Assembly: GCA_030429485.1 (NCBI GenBank) | Contig: JAUIFD010000007.1 | Span: 1-43,572 of the forward strand | Direction: 5' to 3' | DNA from: Phycisphaerae bacterium | GTDB lineage: Bacteria > Planctomycetota > Phycisphaerae > Phycisphaerales > UBA1924 | Length of the DNA stretch: 43,572 nucleotides | Part shown: piece by piece, positions 17,633 to 25,969 of the stretch | Numbering within the stretch: the first letter of the stretch is position 1 | Layout: every line of letters begins with the position of its first letter | The notes under the pieces: model-generated | The model's database searches: none | Seen by the model: only the letters and a program-made list of their open reading frames with translations | What the model was told of the DNA's origin: nothing | Made by a program: the position numbers and the translations under genes

Positions 17633-19389
17633 GCGGCAACTCCTGCAAACGCCGAGCGGAGCGCGTCCGCCGGCTGGGTGTGGCTGTTCTGCGTGGCGAG
17701 CGGAGCGCTCGGCGCCTGGCGGATCGGGCCCGCCTGCGGTGGGGCGGGCGGTTGCCCGAGCGCGCGGAAGATCGCCTGGTCGATCGCGTCCGACGCCCCG
17801 CCGTCGTCGATCACCTCGTCGAGCTCCTCGATGCCGAACTCGCGCGAGAGCACGCGGGCGACGGCGCCCAGGTCGATGCGCACCTGCGCGCCCGACTGCT
17901 GGAGCGCTGCGTTGACGCTCGCGAGGTTCCCCAGGCTCGTGAGCAGCTCGATGATCCGACGCGACCGCACGTCGGGGTTCTGCTTCGCCGCGGTCATCGA
18001 CCCGCGCACCAGCTCCACGCGCATGGTGTGCTGCGCGTGCTCGTCCTCGACCATGTCCGGCGTGTACGTCAGATGGATGCGCTCACCACCCGGCAGGCGG
18101 TGGATGAGGGGCAGGCGGCGGAAGGGGTCGGTGCGCAGGTAGAACTCGAGCGCCCTCGAGATCCGCAGCTCGAACTTCTCGTGCTGCGCCGTCAGGTCGC
18201 TCACCACGATGCCCGAGTTGCTCGAGCGCAGCGCCGCCTCGGTGGCGCTGTCCGACTTGGGGTCCGCGCCGCCGAGCAGGTTGATGTTGTGCTCCTGGTC
18301 CCACAGCCCGAGCAGGCTCTGCGCGAAGGGCCAGAGCTCATGGTTGATCGCCCCGATCACCTCGGCCTTGACGCCGGCGGGGTCCTGCGTGCGGATCACC
18401 TCGATCTTGTTGGGGTCGGCCTTACGGATCTCCTCGGCGGTCTTCGCCGCGTCGGCGCGCGCGAGCAGCACGACCTTGAGCGCCTCGATCTGCCTGGAGA
18501 GCTTCACGAGCGCGTCGTTGATCAGCTCGCCCTGCTCGCGCGAGCTCGCGATCGGCGGGACGCCCCAGGGCGAGTCGAGCGTGGGGTAGAAGACGTGCCG
18601 GATGTACGGCCCGCCCTCGAACCCCTCCCACTCCATGTCGCGCAGGAACTGGTCCGAGCCCTCGGCGGGCACGGTGATGAGGCGGGTGAAGCCCGACTCG
18701 TACACCGCCACGTCGATGAGCTCGATCGTGTCCTGCTTGTCATCGCGCGGCTCGCCGCCGCCGGTGATCGACTCCGCCCGCTCGCTCGCCTCGCCGAGCC
18801 CCGGCAGCGAGCGGATCAGGTCGGCGTGCTCCTTGCCGAAAACCTCGGTTTCGAGCAGCATCGCGCGGCTCGATCGGTAGCGGTGCCCCATGAAGAGCGC
18901 CTCGCCGTCGTGTCGCGCCTGCGAGTCGTAGTAGAAGTCGTCGAGGCTGACCGGGTCGACGTACGGGAGCCCGGGGTCGAAGGTCCGGTCGCCCACGGTG
19001 TGCAACTCGGCGCCGGCGCGGACCCCAACACGGCACTGCATCGACGGCCCGAGCAGGCCTTCGAGGAGCATGCGGCGCGAGAGCGTCGCCCGGTCGACCT
19101 CATCGGCAAGCCGATCGAGCGCGAGCTGGAGGGTCAGCGCCTGGAGGCGGAGGTGCTTGTGCTCGGTGCGCACCCGGTGCTCGGGCTGCGCCGCAGCGAG
19201 GTGGGCCGCGAGCACGGTGACCTGCCGCTTGACGAGGTTGATGGGCTGGTCGGGGGCGTCTTCCGCGCCGCCGTAGCGTCCGACGTGCTGCTTGATCGCC
19301 GACCGCCGCTGCATGCGGTAGGGCTTGAGGCGTTCATCGCTCGCCTTGAGCGCATGACGCAATCGTTCGCTGTTGAAGGAGCGGGCCAT
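17629..19389 (-). CDS. Portal protein, 586 aa
   Basis: Position after the terminase and before scaffold/capsid, length, and content fit podovirus portals. The N-terminus has a helical segment ending in RYGG (the usual start of the portal clip/wing). FYYDSQARHDGEALFMGHRY and GVPPIASSREQGELINDALV match the middle of known portals, the second resembling the stem-helix region. A helical crown-like region and a flexible Pro-rich tail close the protein. It forms the dodecameric ring through which DNA is packaged. ATG 19389 is chosen because upstream codons look non-coding; the Shine-Dalgarno is weak. Confidence 0.85.
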   Translation of the reverse strand: MARSFNSERLRHALKASDERLKPYRMQRRSAIKQHVGRYGGAEDAPDQPINLVKRQVTVLAAHLAAAQPEHRVRTEHKHLRLQALTLQLALDRLADEVDRATLSRRMLLEGLLGPSMQCRVGVRAGAELHTVGDRTFDPGLPYVDPVSLDDFYYDSQARHDGEALFMGHRYRSSRAMLLETEVFGKEHADLIRSLPGLGEASERAESITGGGEPRDDKQDTIELIDVAVYESGFTRLITVPAEGSDQFLRDMEWEGFEGGPYIRHVFYPTLDSPWGVPPIASSREQGELINDALVKLSRQIEALKVVLLARADAAKTAEEIRKADPNKIEVIRTQDPAGVKAEVIGAINHELWPFAQSLLGLWDQEHNINLLGGADPKSDSATEAALRSSNSGIVVSDLTAQHEKFELRISRALEFYLRTDPFRRLPLIHRLPGGERIHLTYTPDMVEDEHAQHTMRVELVRGSMTAAKQNPDVRSRRIIELLTSLGNLASVNAALQQSGAQVRIDLGAVARVLSREFGIEELDEVIDDGGASDAIDQAIFRALGQPPAPPQAGPIRQAPSAPLATQNSHTQPADALRSAFAGVAA

Positions 19390-19498
19390 CGCGTGCCCTG
19401 TGCCCGCTCGCCCCGCCGTGTTGCAGACGGGTGGTCGCGTGCTGGGGGCCGCCGCCTTGTGAGCGAGCGGCGGGCCGAAGCCCGCCGGTGCTGCCCCA

Positions 19499-19528
19499 AG
19501 CATTGCCCAACCACCCCCCCGATGTCAA
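19499..19528 (-). promoter_or_regulatory. Candidate sigma70 promoter upstream of the portal gene
   Basis: On the minus strand, a perfect TTGACA (19528-19523) and AATGCT (19504-19499) are 18 bases apart, with a G-rich spacer. They lie about 110 bases upstream of the portal ATG. Confidence 0.45.
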
Positions 19529-19577
19529 GCTGGGGTGGATGCCTGTGCAGGTCGCCAAAGCGCAGGAAAGCGCAGCG

Positions 19578-19600
19578 AACCCGCCGGATTCCGGTGGGTT
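19578..19600 (-). terminator. Hairpin downstream of the large terminase gene
   Basis: A 10-base-pair stem (one G-T pair) AACCCGCCGG / CCGGTGGGTT with a 3-base loop lies about 75 bases after the terminase stop and just before the promoter candidate. It lacks a strong T run. Confidence 0.4.
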
Positions 19601-19623
19601 GCCGCCCGGGCGCACCCCCGTAT

Positions 19624-19640
19624 GTACCGATGTTCGGTAC
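19624..19640. promoter_or_regulatory. Operator-like inverted repeat after terminase
   Basis: GTACCGA TGT TCGGTAC is a perfect 7-base inverted repeat with a 3-base centre. CGGTAC recurs at 19643-19648. This is typical of a dimeric regulator site or a small hairpin. Confidence 0.3.
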
Positions 19641-19675
19641 GTCGGTACCAAGCCGAGTGCAGGCGTGCATGCACT

Positions 19676-21628
19676 TCACCACCGCCGCCACGGCATCGAG
19701 GGGTTGAGCGAGCCCCGTCGCGGTGCGAGCCCCTCCTCAAGCTCCTCGTCCGGATCGCGGCGCACCTCCGGCTCGTCCGTCTGTGGACCCGTCCTGGTCG
19801 CCGCGTGCCAGGAGAGCGCGTCGGCGATCACCCGGTCACCGTGCGTCGCCCTCGCCTCGGCGCTCTCGTGGTGCAGCGACGCGGGCCCGATCCCCGTGCC
19901 GCCCCCCGCGAGGGCGTACTGGATATACCGCTCGGCCTCGGTCAGCGCCTCGCGCGAGGGGTTCAGGTAATCGCCTGCATTGAGTGCTTCCCGATACACC
20001 TGGAGCAGCACGCGCTTCGTGTCGTTCGACGAGTGCCACCCGACCTTCTCCGTGGGCTTGTCGCCGACCGGCCCGCCCTGCTCGCGGCGCATGAGCGCGG
20101 GGTAGCCGAGCCTGAAGAGCTCGCGCACGAGCGTCTGCCCCGGCCCGTTGGTCTCGGGGCAGGTCACCGGGTGCGTCGTCTTCCCCCCGAACCACGCCCC
20201 CGCGACCGCGACGATGCGCGCGAGCGCGTGCGCGTCGGTCTGCGCATCGGCGAACTCCGCGACCTTGCGCCCCCAGGTCGGGCAGAACACCGAGATCGTG
20301 CTGTTCGACGCCCCGCCGCCGTGCCCGATGTCGACGCCGAAGGTGTACACGAGGTCCTGCGGCGGGCGCACGTTGCCACGCCCATCGCCGACCAGGTCGA
20401 GCCAGAGCCGCCAGGGCCCGTTGTCCATTCGCTCGAAGCGCACGTCGGGCAGGGCGTACCGCCGCTCCTGGTGATGCGAGAGCCGTGTCGCCGCGTCGTC
20501 GGGCAGGAGCGGTCCGTCGTAGGTGATCGCGCCCACCGCCTTGGGCTCGACCGCACGCGCCTTGAGGCGCGTGATCGTCACGGCGTCAAAGAACGTCGCG
20601 CCCGCCGCTTCGTGCTTGCGGTCGAGCTCCTGGCGGACCGTCTTCGTGTGACGCCCGCCGTGCCGCGCGCACTCGGCCTCGTAGAACGGGCTCGTGACGT
20701 ACTGCTCACCGGTCTGCTCGTCGGTGGTGATCCGCCGCCCCCGCCCCTTCTCGGGGTGGTTGTACCAGGGCAGCACGAGCTTGATGCAGCGCCCCGGGGG
20801 TTCGGCAACCATGTCGGCGAACTCGCCCGGTCCGTAGGGCGTGGAGTTGGCCATGCGGCAGCTCGTCGACTGCGAGTAGCCCACCCACATATCCGCGAAG
20901 CGCTCCATGAGCGCCGCCTCGTCCATGAGCGCTGCGGTGAGCGCACCACCGCGCCCTTTGCCCTTGCCCGACGACCCGCCCATGATCGAGCACCCGAGCG
21001 TGGGATTGACGTAGCTCATGCGCGTGCGCTCGAGCGTGGGGATCAGCCACGTCGGCAGACGCTGCACGCAGTAGTCGAGCTTCCAGAAGATCGCGAGCGG
21101 ATCGCCCGGGCGGTCCACCTGGTCCTCGATCTGACTGTGCACGTTGAAGTGGCTGCCGGCGATGAACAGGAGCCGGCGGAGGTAGGTGTACGAGATCAGC
21201 ACCGTCGCGCCGAGCTGCCGGCTCTTGTCAACGACCACATCGTGCCCGCCGGTCATCGCGCGCTCGAGCTCGATGATCGCCTCGTCCTGACAGGGCCAGG
21301 TGATCATCGGCACCGCGGCGCCGTCGCCGGGTACGGGTCGTTCGACGCCGTCGGTCCCCACCTCGCGCTGCTTGAAGGTCCACGCGAACGCGTTGAGGAA
21401 GAAGATGCACCCGCCTGCCGAGGGGTCGGCGCAGATCGCGCGGAGCGTCGCCTGCCGCTTCGGGTTGTCGATCGCGGATTCGAGCAGGGCCTTGCGCCAG
21501 CGGATGCCGTCGAGGCGCGTGCGCGGCAGCGGGATCTGCTGCCCGGTGGAGAGCGTGACGTGCCGGTCCTCGGGATGCTCGAGCGGCGCGCCGTGCGGGA
21601 TCTCGATCGTGGGCGCTGGCGCGATCAT
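19676..21628 (-). CDS. terL: Terminase large subunit, 650 aa
   Basis: The packaging ATPase-nuclease. A Walker A-like loop (VDKSRQLGATVLIS, residues 133-146) has the RQxG form common in terminases. Walker B is TAALMDEAAL (hydrophobics then Asp-Glu, about 231-240), and the coupling motif is MANSTPYG (about 259-266). The RNase H-like nuclease domain begins near TFGVDIGHGG (Asp433) and ends with GDRVIADALSWH (about 610-621). It would act with the small subunit and portal to cut and pump DNA into proheads. Length is at the upper end for the family. It follows the small terminase gene by 34 bases. Confidence 0.9.
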   Translation of the reverse strand: MIAPAPTIEIPHGAPLEHPEDRHVTLSTGQQIPLPRTRLDGIRWRKALLESAIDNPKRQATLRAICADPSAGGCIFFLNAFAWTFKQREVGTDGVERPVPGDGAAVPMITWPCQDEAIIELERAMTGGHDVVVDKSRQLGATVLISYTYLRRLLFIAGSHFNVHSQIEDQVDRPGDPLAIFWKLDYCVQRLPTWLIPTLERTRMSYVNPTLGCSIMGGSSGKGKGRGGALTAALMDEAALMERFADMWVGYSQSTSCRMANSTPYGPGEFADMVAEPPGRCIKLVLPWYNHPEKGRGRRITTDEQTGEQYVTSPFYEAECARHGGRHTKTVRQELDRKHEAAGATFFDAVTITRLKARAVEPKAVGAITYDGPLLPDDAATRLSHHQERRYALPDVRFERMDNGPWRLWLDLVGDGRGNVRPPQDLVYTFGVDIGHGGGASNSTISVFCPTWGRKVAEFADAQTDAHALARIVAVAGAWFGGKTTHPVTCPETNGPGQTLVRELFRLGYPALMRREQGGPVGDKPTEKVGWHSSNDTKRVLLQVYREALNAGDYLNPSREALTEAERYIQYALAGGGTGIGPASLHHESAEARATHGDRVIADALSWHAATRTGPQTDEPEVRRDPDEELEEGLAPRRGSLNPSMPWRRW

Positions 21629-21662
21629 GACCCCCGATTATTCGTACGGACAGAAACTCGGC

Positions 21663-22073
21663 TCACCCCACGAGCTTGAGGTCGCCGATGCGGCGCACCT
21701 CTTCGACCTCCGCCTGGTCGAGCGCGTGGATGAGGTCCTGGTCGTTCGCCCTCGCCACCTGCACCGTCTGCCGCGCCTTGCCGAACTGTCGATCGAGGAT
21801 GTCACGCGCCGCCTGGAGCGCCACCGCGTTGGGCTGCCCGAACTCGTCCTGCGCGCCGAGTGCTTTGTAGAGCGTGTCCATCGCAACGCCCACGAGCGTG
21901 CGATTGTCCGTGTCGCCCTTGACCGGCGAGTTGAGCAGCTCGTCGAGCGCCTGGCGCATCGCGTTGGGCTTCTTGCCCGGCCGATGGCCCTTGTGCGCCC
22001 CAATCTTGTTGCCCTTGGTGAACTTGCCAGTGACGGGGTCCTGCCCCTTCTTCGCGGCTCTCTTCGTGCTCAT
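21663..22073 (-). CDS. Terminase small subunit candidate, 136 aa
   Basis: The basic Gly/Lys-rich N-terminus (TGKFTKGNKIGAHKGHRPGK) resembles the DUF5681-like DNA-binding tail seen in many phage small terminases. A helical region follows, with a C-terminal acidic patch (DQAEVEEVRR). Position immediately before terL supports the role: recognition of packaging sites and stimulation of the ATPase. ATG 22073 overlaps the stop of the beta-helix gene (ATGA). Confidence 0.7.
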   Translation of the reverse strand: MSTKRAAKKGQDPVTGKFTKGNKIGAHKGHRPGKKPNAMRQALDELLNSPVKGDTDNRTLVGVAMDTLYKALGAQDEFGQPNAVALQAARDILDRQFGKARQTVQVARANDQDLIHALDQAEVEEVRRIGDLKLVG

Positions 22074-23677
22074 CGCAGCACCCTCCGCACCATCCCGTCA
22101 CGACGCCCCCGGGTCTTCCGAAGCCCCGGCTTTTGGTATGCGCCGTAGAAGCCCAGACCCGGAATCCCGTTGGGCGAGGTCGGCTTCCGCCCGGGCGGGA
22201 CCCACGGGTTCTGATCGATCCACCCGCCTGCCACCGGCATGAAGTCGGCCGTGTCCGCGTTCGCGAAGCCCGGGTCCTGATCCCAGTAGCAACCCGCCGC
22301 CGCGTCGTACCCCGCGTTCTCGAGGTCGGTGATCGTCCGCACCCCACCCGCGCCCGTCGTCGCGCTGCTGATCACCGACGACGCAGCGAGGTTGTACGCC
22401 ACGATGCCGTCCTCGACGATGAACTCCGCGTCGGTCATCGATGCGCCCTCGTCGTCGCCGAGGTACGAATCCGCGGTGTCCTTGAGCACCGCGCACCGGC
22501 GCAGACGCCACACGTTGTTGGCGTTGGCCTGGCGGAAGAGCATGCCGCGGTTGGTCCCACCGACGCCGTAGAAGCTGAAGTGATCGAACCGCGTCTCGCA
22601 GCTCTCGCCGCCGAGCGAACGGATGAACGCCTTGAGCTGCGTCGCGCCGTCGAACGCCGCGCCGCACGCGCGGAAGAGCAGGTTGCCGCGCGTGCGGCAG
22701 ATGTAGTTGCTCGCAAACGTGCCGTCGAGCACGTCGAAGATGCACCGGTCGAACGCGGTGGAGTAGAGCGTTGAGATGATGCCCTCGCAGCCGAAGTAGA
22801 ACCCGCGCAGGAGCACCGCGTACGCGTCCGGGTCCCAGCTCGGCGTCACGCTCGGGATCTCGGTGTAATCGAGCGTGAGCGCGCTGACCGCCGAGGCGCA
22901 GCCCAGGTCGTACACGGGCACGAGCCACCCGTCGCCTTCCACCCGCAGGCCCGCGAGCTGCTCGCCCGAGGCGCCCGCGGCGTTGACGAACGACCGTGCG
23001 CCGCCCGAGGCCATCGCCGCGCCGAAGACGTCGAGCTGATCGTGCAGCATCACCCCGCCGCCGATCACGACGCGCAGCCCGCTCACGTCCGCGCCCGCGC
23101 CCGTGGTGTCCACCACGATCGCGTCTGCGTCGGCCGATCCGGTGACGCCGAAGCCCCAGACGCCGCGCCGGATGATGAGCGTGACGTTGGAGCAGTCGCC
23201 CTCGAGGCGCACCGCCTGGCGGCACCCGACGATCCGATCGACGACCACCATCGCACCCGGCGAGTCGCGGATGATCAGCCCCGCGCCCGCGGTGGCGTCC
23301 GACCAGAGCCGGATCGTGCCAAGCTCGGTGTACGAGCCCACGCCGGCGCCGTCGATCGTCACCCCGTCGCCGCCCGCACAGGCGCGGTACACCTTGCCCG
23401 AGCTGTTGGGGTCCGAGTCGTCGCTGGCGCGGAGCTTGAGCTCGCCCCCGGCGTACACCCAGTTGCCGCTCGCCCCGTTCGCCGCGGTCTCGTTCGCCGC
23501 CGCGATCAGGTCCGCCTGCGGGATCGTCGCGGCGCTCGTCGGGTCGGCGTAGTCCTCGAGCACGCGGATCGGCGCCGAGCCGGGCGACACCGCGGGGATC
23601 CACAGGTTCGTGTACGTGGGGTCCTGCGTCCACGGGCCCGAGAGCACGGTGTCGGCGACGACGTTGGGCTGACTCAC
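22070..23677 (-). CDS. Right-handed beta-helix spike / receptor-binding protein, 535 aa
   Basis: Repeated short strands with buried hydrophobics from about residue 100 to 450 (VTIDGAGVGSYTELGTIRLW, NVTLIIRRGVWGF, EFIVEDGIVAYNLAASSVIS) have the pectate-lyase/parallel beta-helix look. The C-terminal end is basic (RKTRGRRDGMVRRVLR). Such proteins form trimeric spikes that bind or degrade surface polysaccharide. It sits with a glycosidase-like gene (23674-24900, 4-base overlap) upstream of the terminase genes, not at the end of the tail module, which is unusual. Confidence 0.75.
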   Translation of the reverse strand: MSQPNVVADTVLSGPWTQDPTYTNLWIPAVSPGSAPIRVLEDYADPTSAATIPQADLIAAANETAANGASGNWVYAGGELKLRASDDSDPNSSGKVYRACAGGDGVTIDGAGVGSYTELGTIRLWSDATAGAGLIIRDSPGAMVVVDRIVGCRQAVRLEGDCSNVTLIIRRGVWGFGVTGSADADAIVVDTTGAGADVSGLRVVIGGGVMLHDQLDVFGAAMASGGARSFVNAAGASGEQLAGLRVEGDGWLVPVYDLGCASAVSALTLDYTEIPSVTPSWDPDAYAVLLRGFYFGCEGIISTLYSTAFDRCIFDVLDGTFASNYICRTRGNLLFRACGAAFDGATQLKAFIRSLGGESCETRFDHFSFYGVGGTNRGMLFRQANANNVWRLRRCAVLKDTADSYLGDDEGASMTDAEFIVEDGIVAYNLAASSVISSATTGAGGVRTITDLENAGYDAAAGCYWDQDPGFANADTADFMPVAGGWIDQNPWVPPGRKPTSPNGIPGLGFYGAYQKPGLRKTRGRRDGMVRRVLR

Positions 23678-24900
23678 TGGCTTGCTCCCACCTGCGTGCC
23701 CCCACCGGTGATCGGTTCACCACCACTCCCACCCGGCCCGCCCCCGACGCCGGCGTCACCGCCCGCCCCGGCGCTGAGGTCCGACGACCCGCCCGCCACG
23801 CCGACGTACGAGACGCCCGCGGGCGTGTCGAGCGTGATCGATCCGAAGTTGCCGTCGAGCTCGACGCGGTCCCCGCTCTCGCGCCCGGCGCCCCAGTCGG
23901 TGGTCAGGTCGGCCAGGGCCATCGGGTCATCCGGCGTCCCCGCGCCCGCCGCCGCGGTGGCGGTGGGGGTCACGCGGAGGTACGCGCGCCCGAGGGTGGC
24001 GCGGTACATCGCCGCCATGATGTCCGCGAGCGAGACGGTGAGCGAGGGCGGGTCGTCCTGGCCCGACCACATGTGCGCTTCGACCCCGCCGAAGTGCGCA
24101 TCGAGAGCGCCGATGAGCCTGACCTGCCGCACGAGCATCCCGACCGACACCGTGTCACCGTCGTTGCTCGATCCGCCGTTGGCGATCAGCGGCGCGGTGA
24201 GCGCGACGATGGGCATCTCGGGCCTGCCCACGCGGTTGCGCAGCGTGTTCGCCGCGGTGACCGCCTGCGCCGTGGAGTTCTCCATCCGCGCGAGGTACGA
24301 GGAATCGTCGGGACCGAAGTTCGGGTAGACGTTGCAGTAGACCAGGTCGACGTTGTCGAGCCATCCCAGGTCCGCCGCCTGGGCCGCGAGGTCGAAGCGC
24401 GTCAGCCAGTTCGCGTTGGCGTCGCTGCCCTGGCTGTGCGGGTGGATCGTCGAGTGGTACCCGATGCGCGCGTTCGGGCAGAGCGACTTGAGGATCGTGC
24501 TCGCGTCGATGAACCGTTGGATGAACGCCGCGAACGTGCCGGCGGGCTCGAGCGCCTCGAGCGCCGCGATGAGGGTGTGCCAGTCCTTCGGGTGCGCGAT
24601 GCCCTCGATGTCGAGCAGGATGTCGCCCGTGAACTGCGCGTAGTACACGCCGAGGTGGGTGATCACCCACCCGAGCAGCGCCGCGTACTGCTCGTCGTAG
24701 GTCATGGCGAGGAAGTCGGCGAGGTCGTCGTCACCGCCGGCGTCGAAGAGGTTGGACCCGATCGCGACGGAGTCGCCCTGCCAGCCGAGGCTCGCGGCAT
24801 CTCCCCCGTAGACGTCGGTCTGCACGTTGAGGCGCAGGAGCCGCGGCGGCGTGTCGACGCCGTAGCTGGGCAGCACGGTGGTGGGGGGCGCGACGGTCAT
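23674..24900 (-). CDS. TIM-barrel glycosidase-like virion protein, 408 aa
   Basis: The segments DILLDIEG, RIGYHSTIHPHSQG, NVDLVYCNVYPNFGPDDSSY and GVEAHMWSGQDD follow the order of strand-end catalytic patches in (beta/alpha)8 glycoside hydrolases. The Asp-x-Glu in DIEG (about residues 98-101) is a candidate active-site pair. The last 60 or so residues are a Gly-rich flexible tail. It probably hydrolyses a host surface glycan or cell-wall sugar. Because no other endolysin is recognised, it could also contribute to lysis. The exact family could not be assigned. Confidence 0.6.
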   Translation of the reverse strand: MTVAPPTTVLPSYGVDTPPRLLRLNVQTDVYGGDAASLGWQGDSVAIGSNLFDAGGDDDLADFLAMTYDEQYAALLGWVITHLGVYYAQFTGDILLDIEGIAHPKDWHTLIAALEALEPAGTFAAFIQRFIDASTILKSLCPNARIGYHSTIHPHSQGSDANANWLTRFDLAAQAADLGWLDNVDLVYCNVYPNFGPDDSSYLARMENSTAQAVTAANTLRNRVGRPEMPIVALTAPLIANGGSSNDGDTVSVGMLVRQVRLIGALDAHFGGVEAHMWSGQDDPPSLTVSLADIMAAMYRATLGRAYLRVTPTATAAAGAGTPDDPMALADLTTDWGAGRESGDRVELDGNFGSITLDTPAGVSYVGVAGGSSDLSAGAGGDAGVGGGPGGSGGEPITGGGTQVGASQ

Positions 24901-24901
24901 C

Positions 24902-25561
24902 TCAGAGCGGCCACTCGATCGCGGTCACCGCCGCCGCGGTCCCGCACTTGAGGTACAGCCCGAAGAGCGCGAACCCGAGGTTGTCCACGAGCAACGTCGC
25001 CGGCGTGTTGTCGGGGCTGAGCGTCACGAAGTCGCCTACGTCCTTGGGCCCGATGATCCGCTCGGGCTCGGGCTGCGGGCGGAAGGTCTGCGTGATCGTG
25101 ATGGTGTCGGCGTCGCGCCAGGTGTTGTCGAGCAGCCCGCCGGCGACACCCGTGCGTGTGCCCGCGACGAGGTTGAACGTCTCGAGCACCTGCGGTCGGT
25201 AGACCACGCGGTCGTTAGGTCCGAGGTCGTCGGCGGTGATCGGTCGGTACCCGACGAGGATGCCCGAGGCGGTCTCGCCGTCGGCGTCCTGCATCGCGAA
25301 GCTCAGGGCCTGGTACTGCCCGCCGCGCGGGGCGAAGACGAAGAACCCGTTGGCGAGGTTGGTCTGTGGTCCCTTGCTCGACCCGGCTTCGGGCTCGATC
25401 GGGCTGATGGGTCCGATCAGGTCGGGGATCGCGGACGTTTCGGGCAGGTCGCTGTTGAACGACGTGCCGGTGCGGGAGAGCAGACGTCCCGGGATACACC
25501 GGGACCCGAGGGCGAGTTGTGTCCGCTCGACGGTGAGCGGGTTGTGGACGCGGGCGGTCAT
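24902..25561 (-). CDS. First gene of the late region; predicted virion protein, 219 aa
   Basis: A beta-rich soluble protein (NGFFVFAPRGGQYQALSFAM, ITITQTFRPQPEPERIIGPK). It begins 47 bases downstream of the -10 of a strong-looking promoter (25609-25637) and ends 1 base before the glycosidase-like gene. Function unknown; a baseplate/spike adaptor is possible from its company. Confidence 0.7.
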   Translation of the reverse strand: MTARVHNPLTVERTQLALGSRCIPGRLLSRTGTSFNSDLPETSAIPDLIGPISPIEPEAGSSKGPQTNLANGFFVFAPRGGQYQALSFAMQDADGETASGILVGYRPITADDLGPNDRVVYRPQVLETFNLVAGTRTGVAGGLLDNTWRDADTITITQTFRPQPEPERIIGPKDVGDFVTLSPDNTPATLLVDNLGFALFGLYLKCGTAAAVTAIEWPL

Positions 25562-25608
25562 CGGGGCGCAACTCCCGCAGCTCGCACGTCCGGGTTCTGT
25601 GCCCGCAG

Positions 25609-25637
25609 GGTATGGCGCCCCCTCCCCGTCTTGTCAA
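25609..25637 (-). promoter_or_regulatory. Candidate late promoter (sigma70 type)
   Basis: On the minus strand, a consensus TTGACA (25637-25632) is followed 17 bases later by CATACC (25614-25609), with a G-rich spacer. The -35 overlaps the stop codon of the DnaA-like gene. It lies in the 72-base gap heading the structural gene block. Confidence 0.5.
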
Positions 25638-25969
25638 ATCCGCCCGGTCTTCGCCACCGCGTCGAGCCGCTCGCGCGCCAGCGGCGTGAGCTTGAGCGTG
25701 CCCGCCGCGTCGTCGAGCTGCCGCGCTATCGCGACGGCCCGCGCGGCGAAGGTCATGCCGTGGCACACCGCCTGGTGCGAGTGCTGCAGGCGCTCGGCGA
25801 TCTCCGTCACGCTGATCTCGGGCCTCGCCAGGCGGATCAGGAGCGCGACCAGGGCTCGGGCGTCGTGCGCGTCCTTGGCGCGCGAGGTGAGCAAGTCGCT
25901 CGCGTTGACGCCGGTGACGCGCGCGACGGTCTCGACGATCTCATCGGGCGTGACGAGTCGGTCGGTCAT
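25634..25969 (-). CDS. Orphan DnaA-domain-IV-like DNA-binding protein, 111 aa
   Basis: Residues 9-85 follow the DnaA C-terminal pattern: IVETVARVTGVNASDLLTSR, then ARALVALLIR, then ISVTEIAERLQHSHQAVCHG in the place of the DnaA helix-turn-helix and its DHTTV-like signature loop. The AAA+ ATPase part is absent. It would bind DnaA-box-like sites, either recruiting host replication proteins or regulating transcription. ATG 25969 overlaps the stop of the replication-type gene (ATGA). A late promoter starts inside its stop codon, placing it last in the early/middle operon. Confidence 0.7.
   Translation of the reverse strand: MTDRLVTPDEIVETVARVTGVNASDLLTSRAKDAHDARALVALLIRLARPEISVTEIAERLQHSHQAVCHGMTFAARAVAIARQLDDAAGTLKLTPLARERLDAVAKTGRI

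Larger units (their letters stand above)
19390..19675. other. Non-coding interval between terminase and portal genes
   Basis: This is the largest gap in the genome (286 bases). It holds, in order of transcription, an inverted repeat, a terminator-like hairpin and a TTGACA promoter candidate, listed separately. No convincing gene is seen. It seems to separate two late transcription units. Confidence 0.6.

Noticed and set aside
17680-21679. Plus-strand frames of 675 and 714 residues opposite the portal and terminase genes
   Set aside because: Composition is artefactual (Arg, His, Val, Leu repeats) and the opposite strand carries clear portal and terminase motifs.
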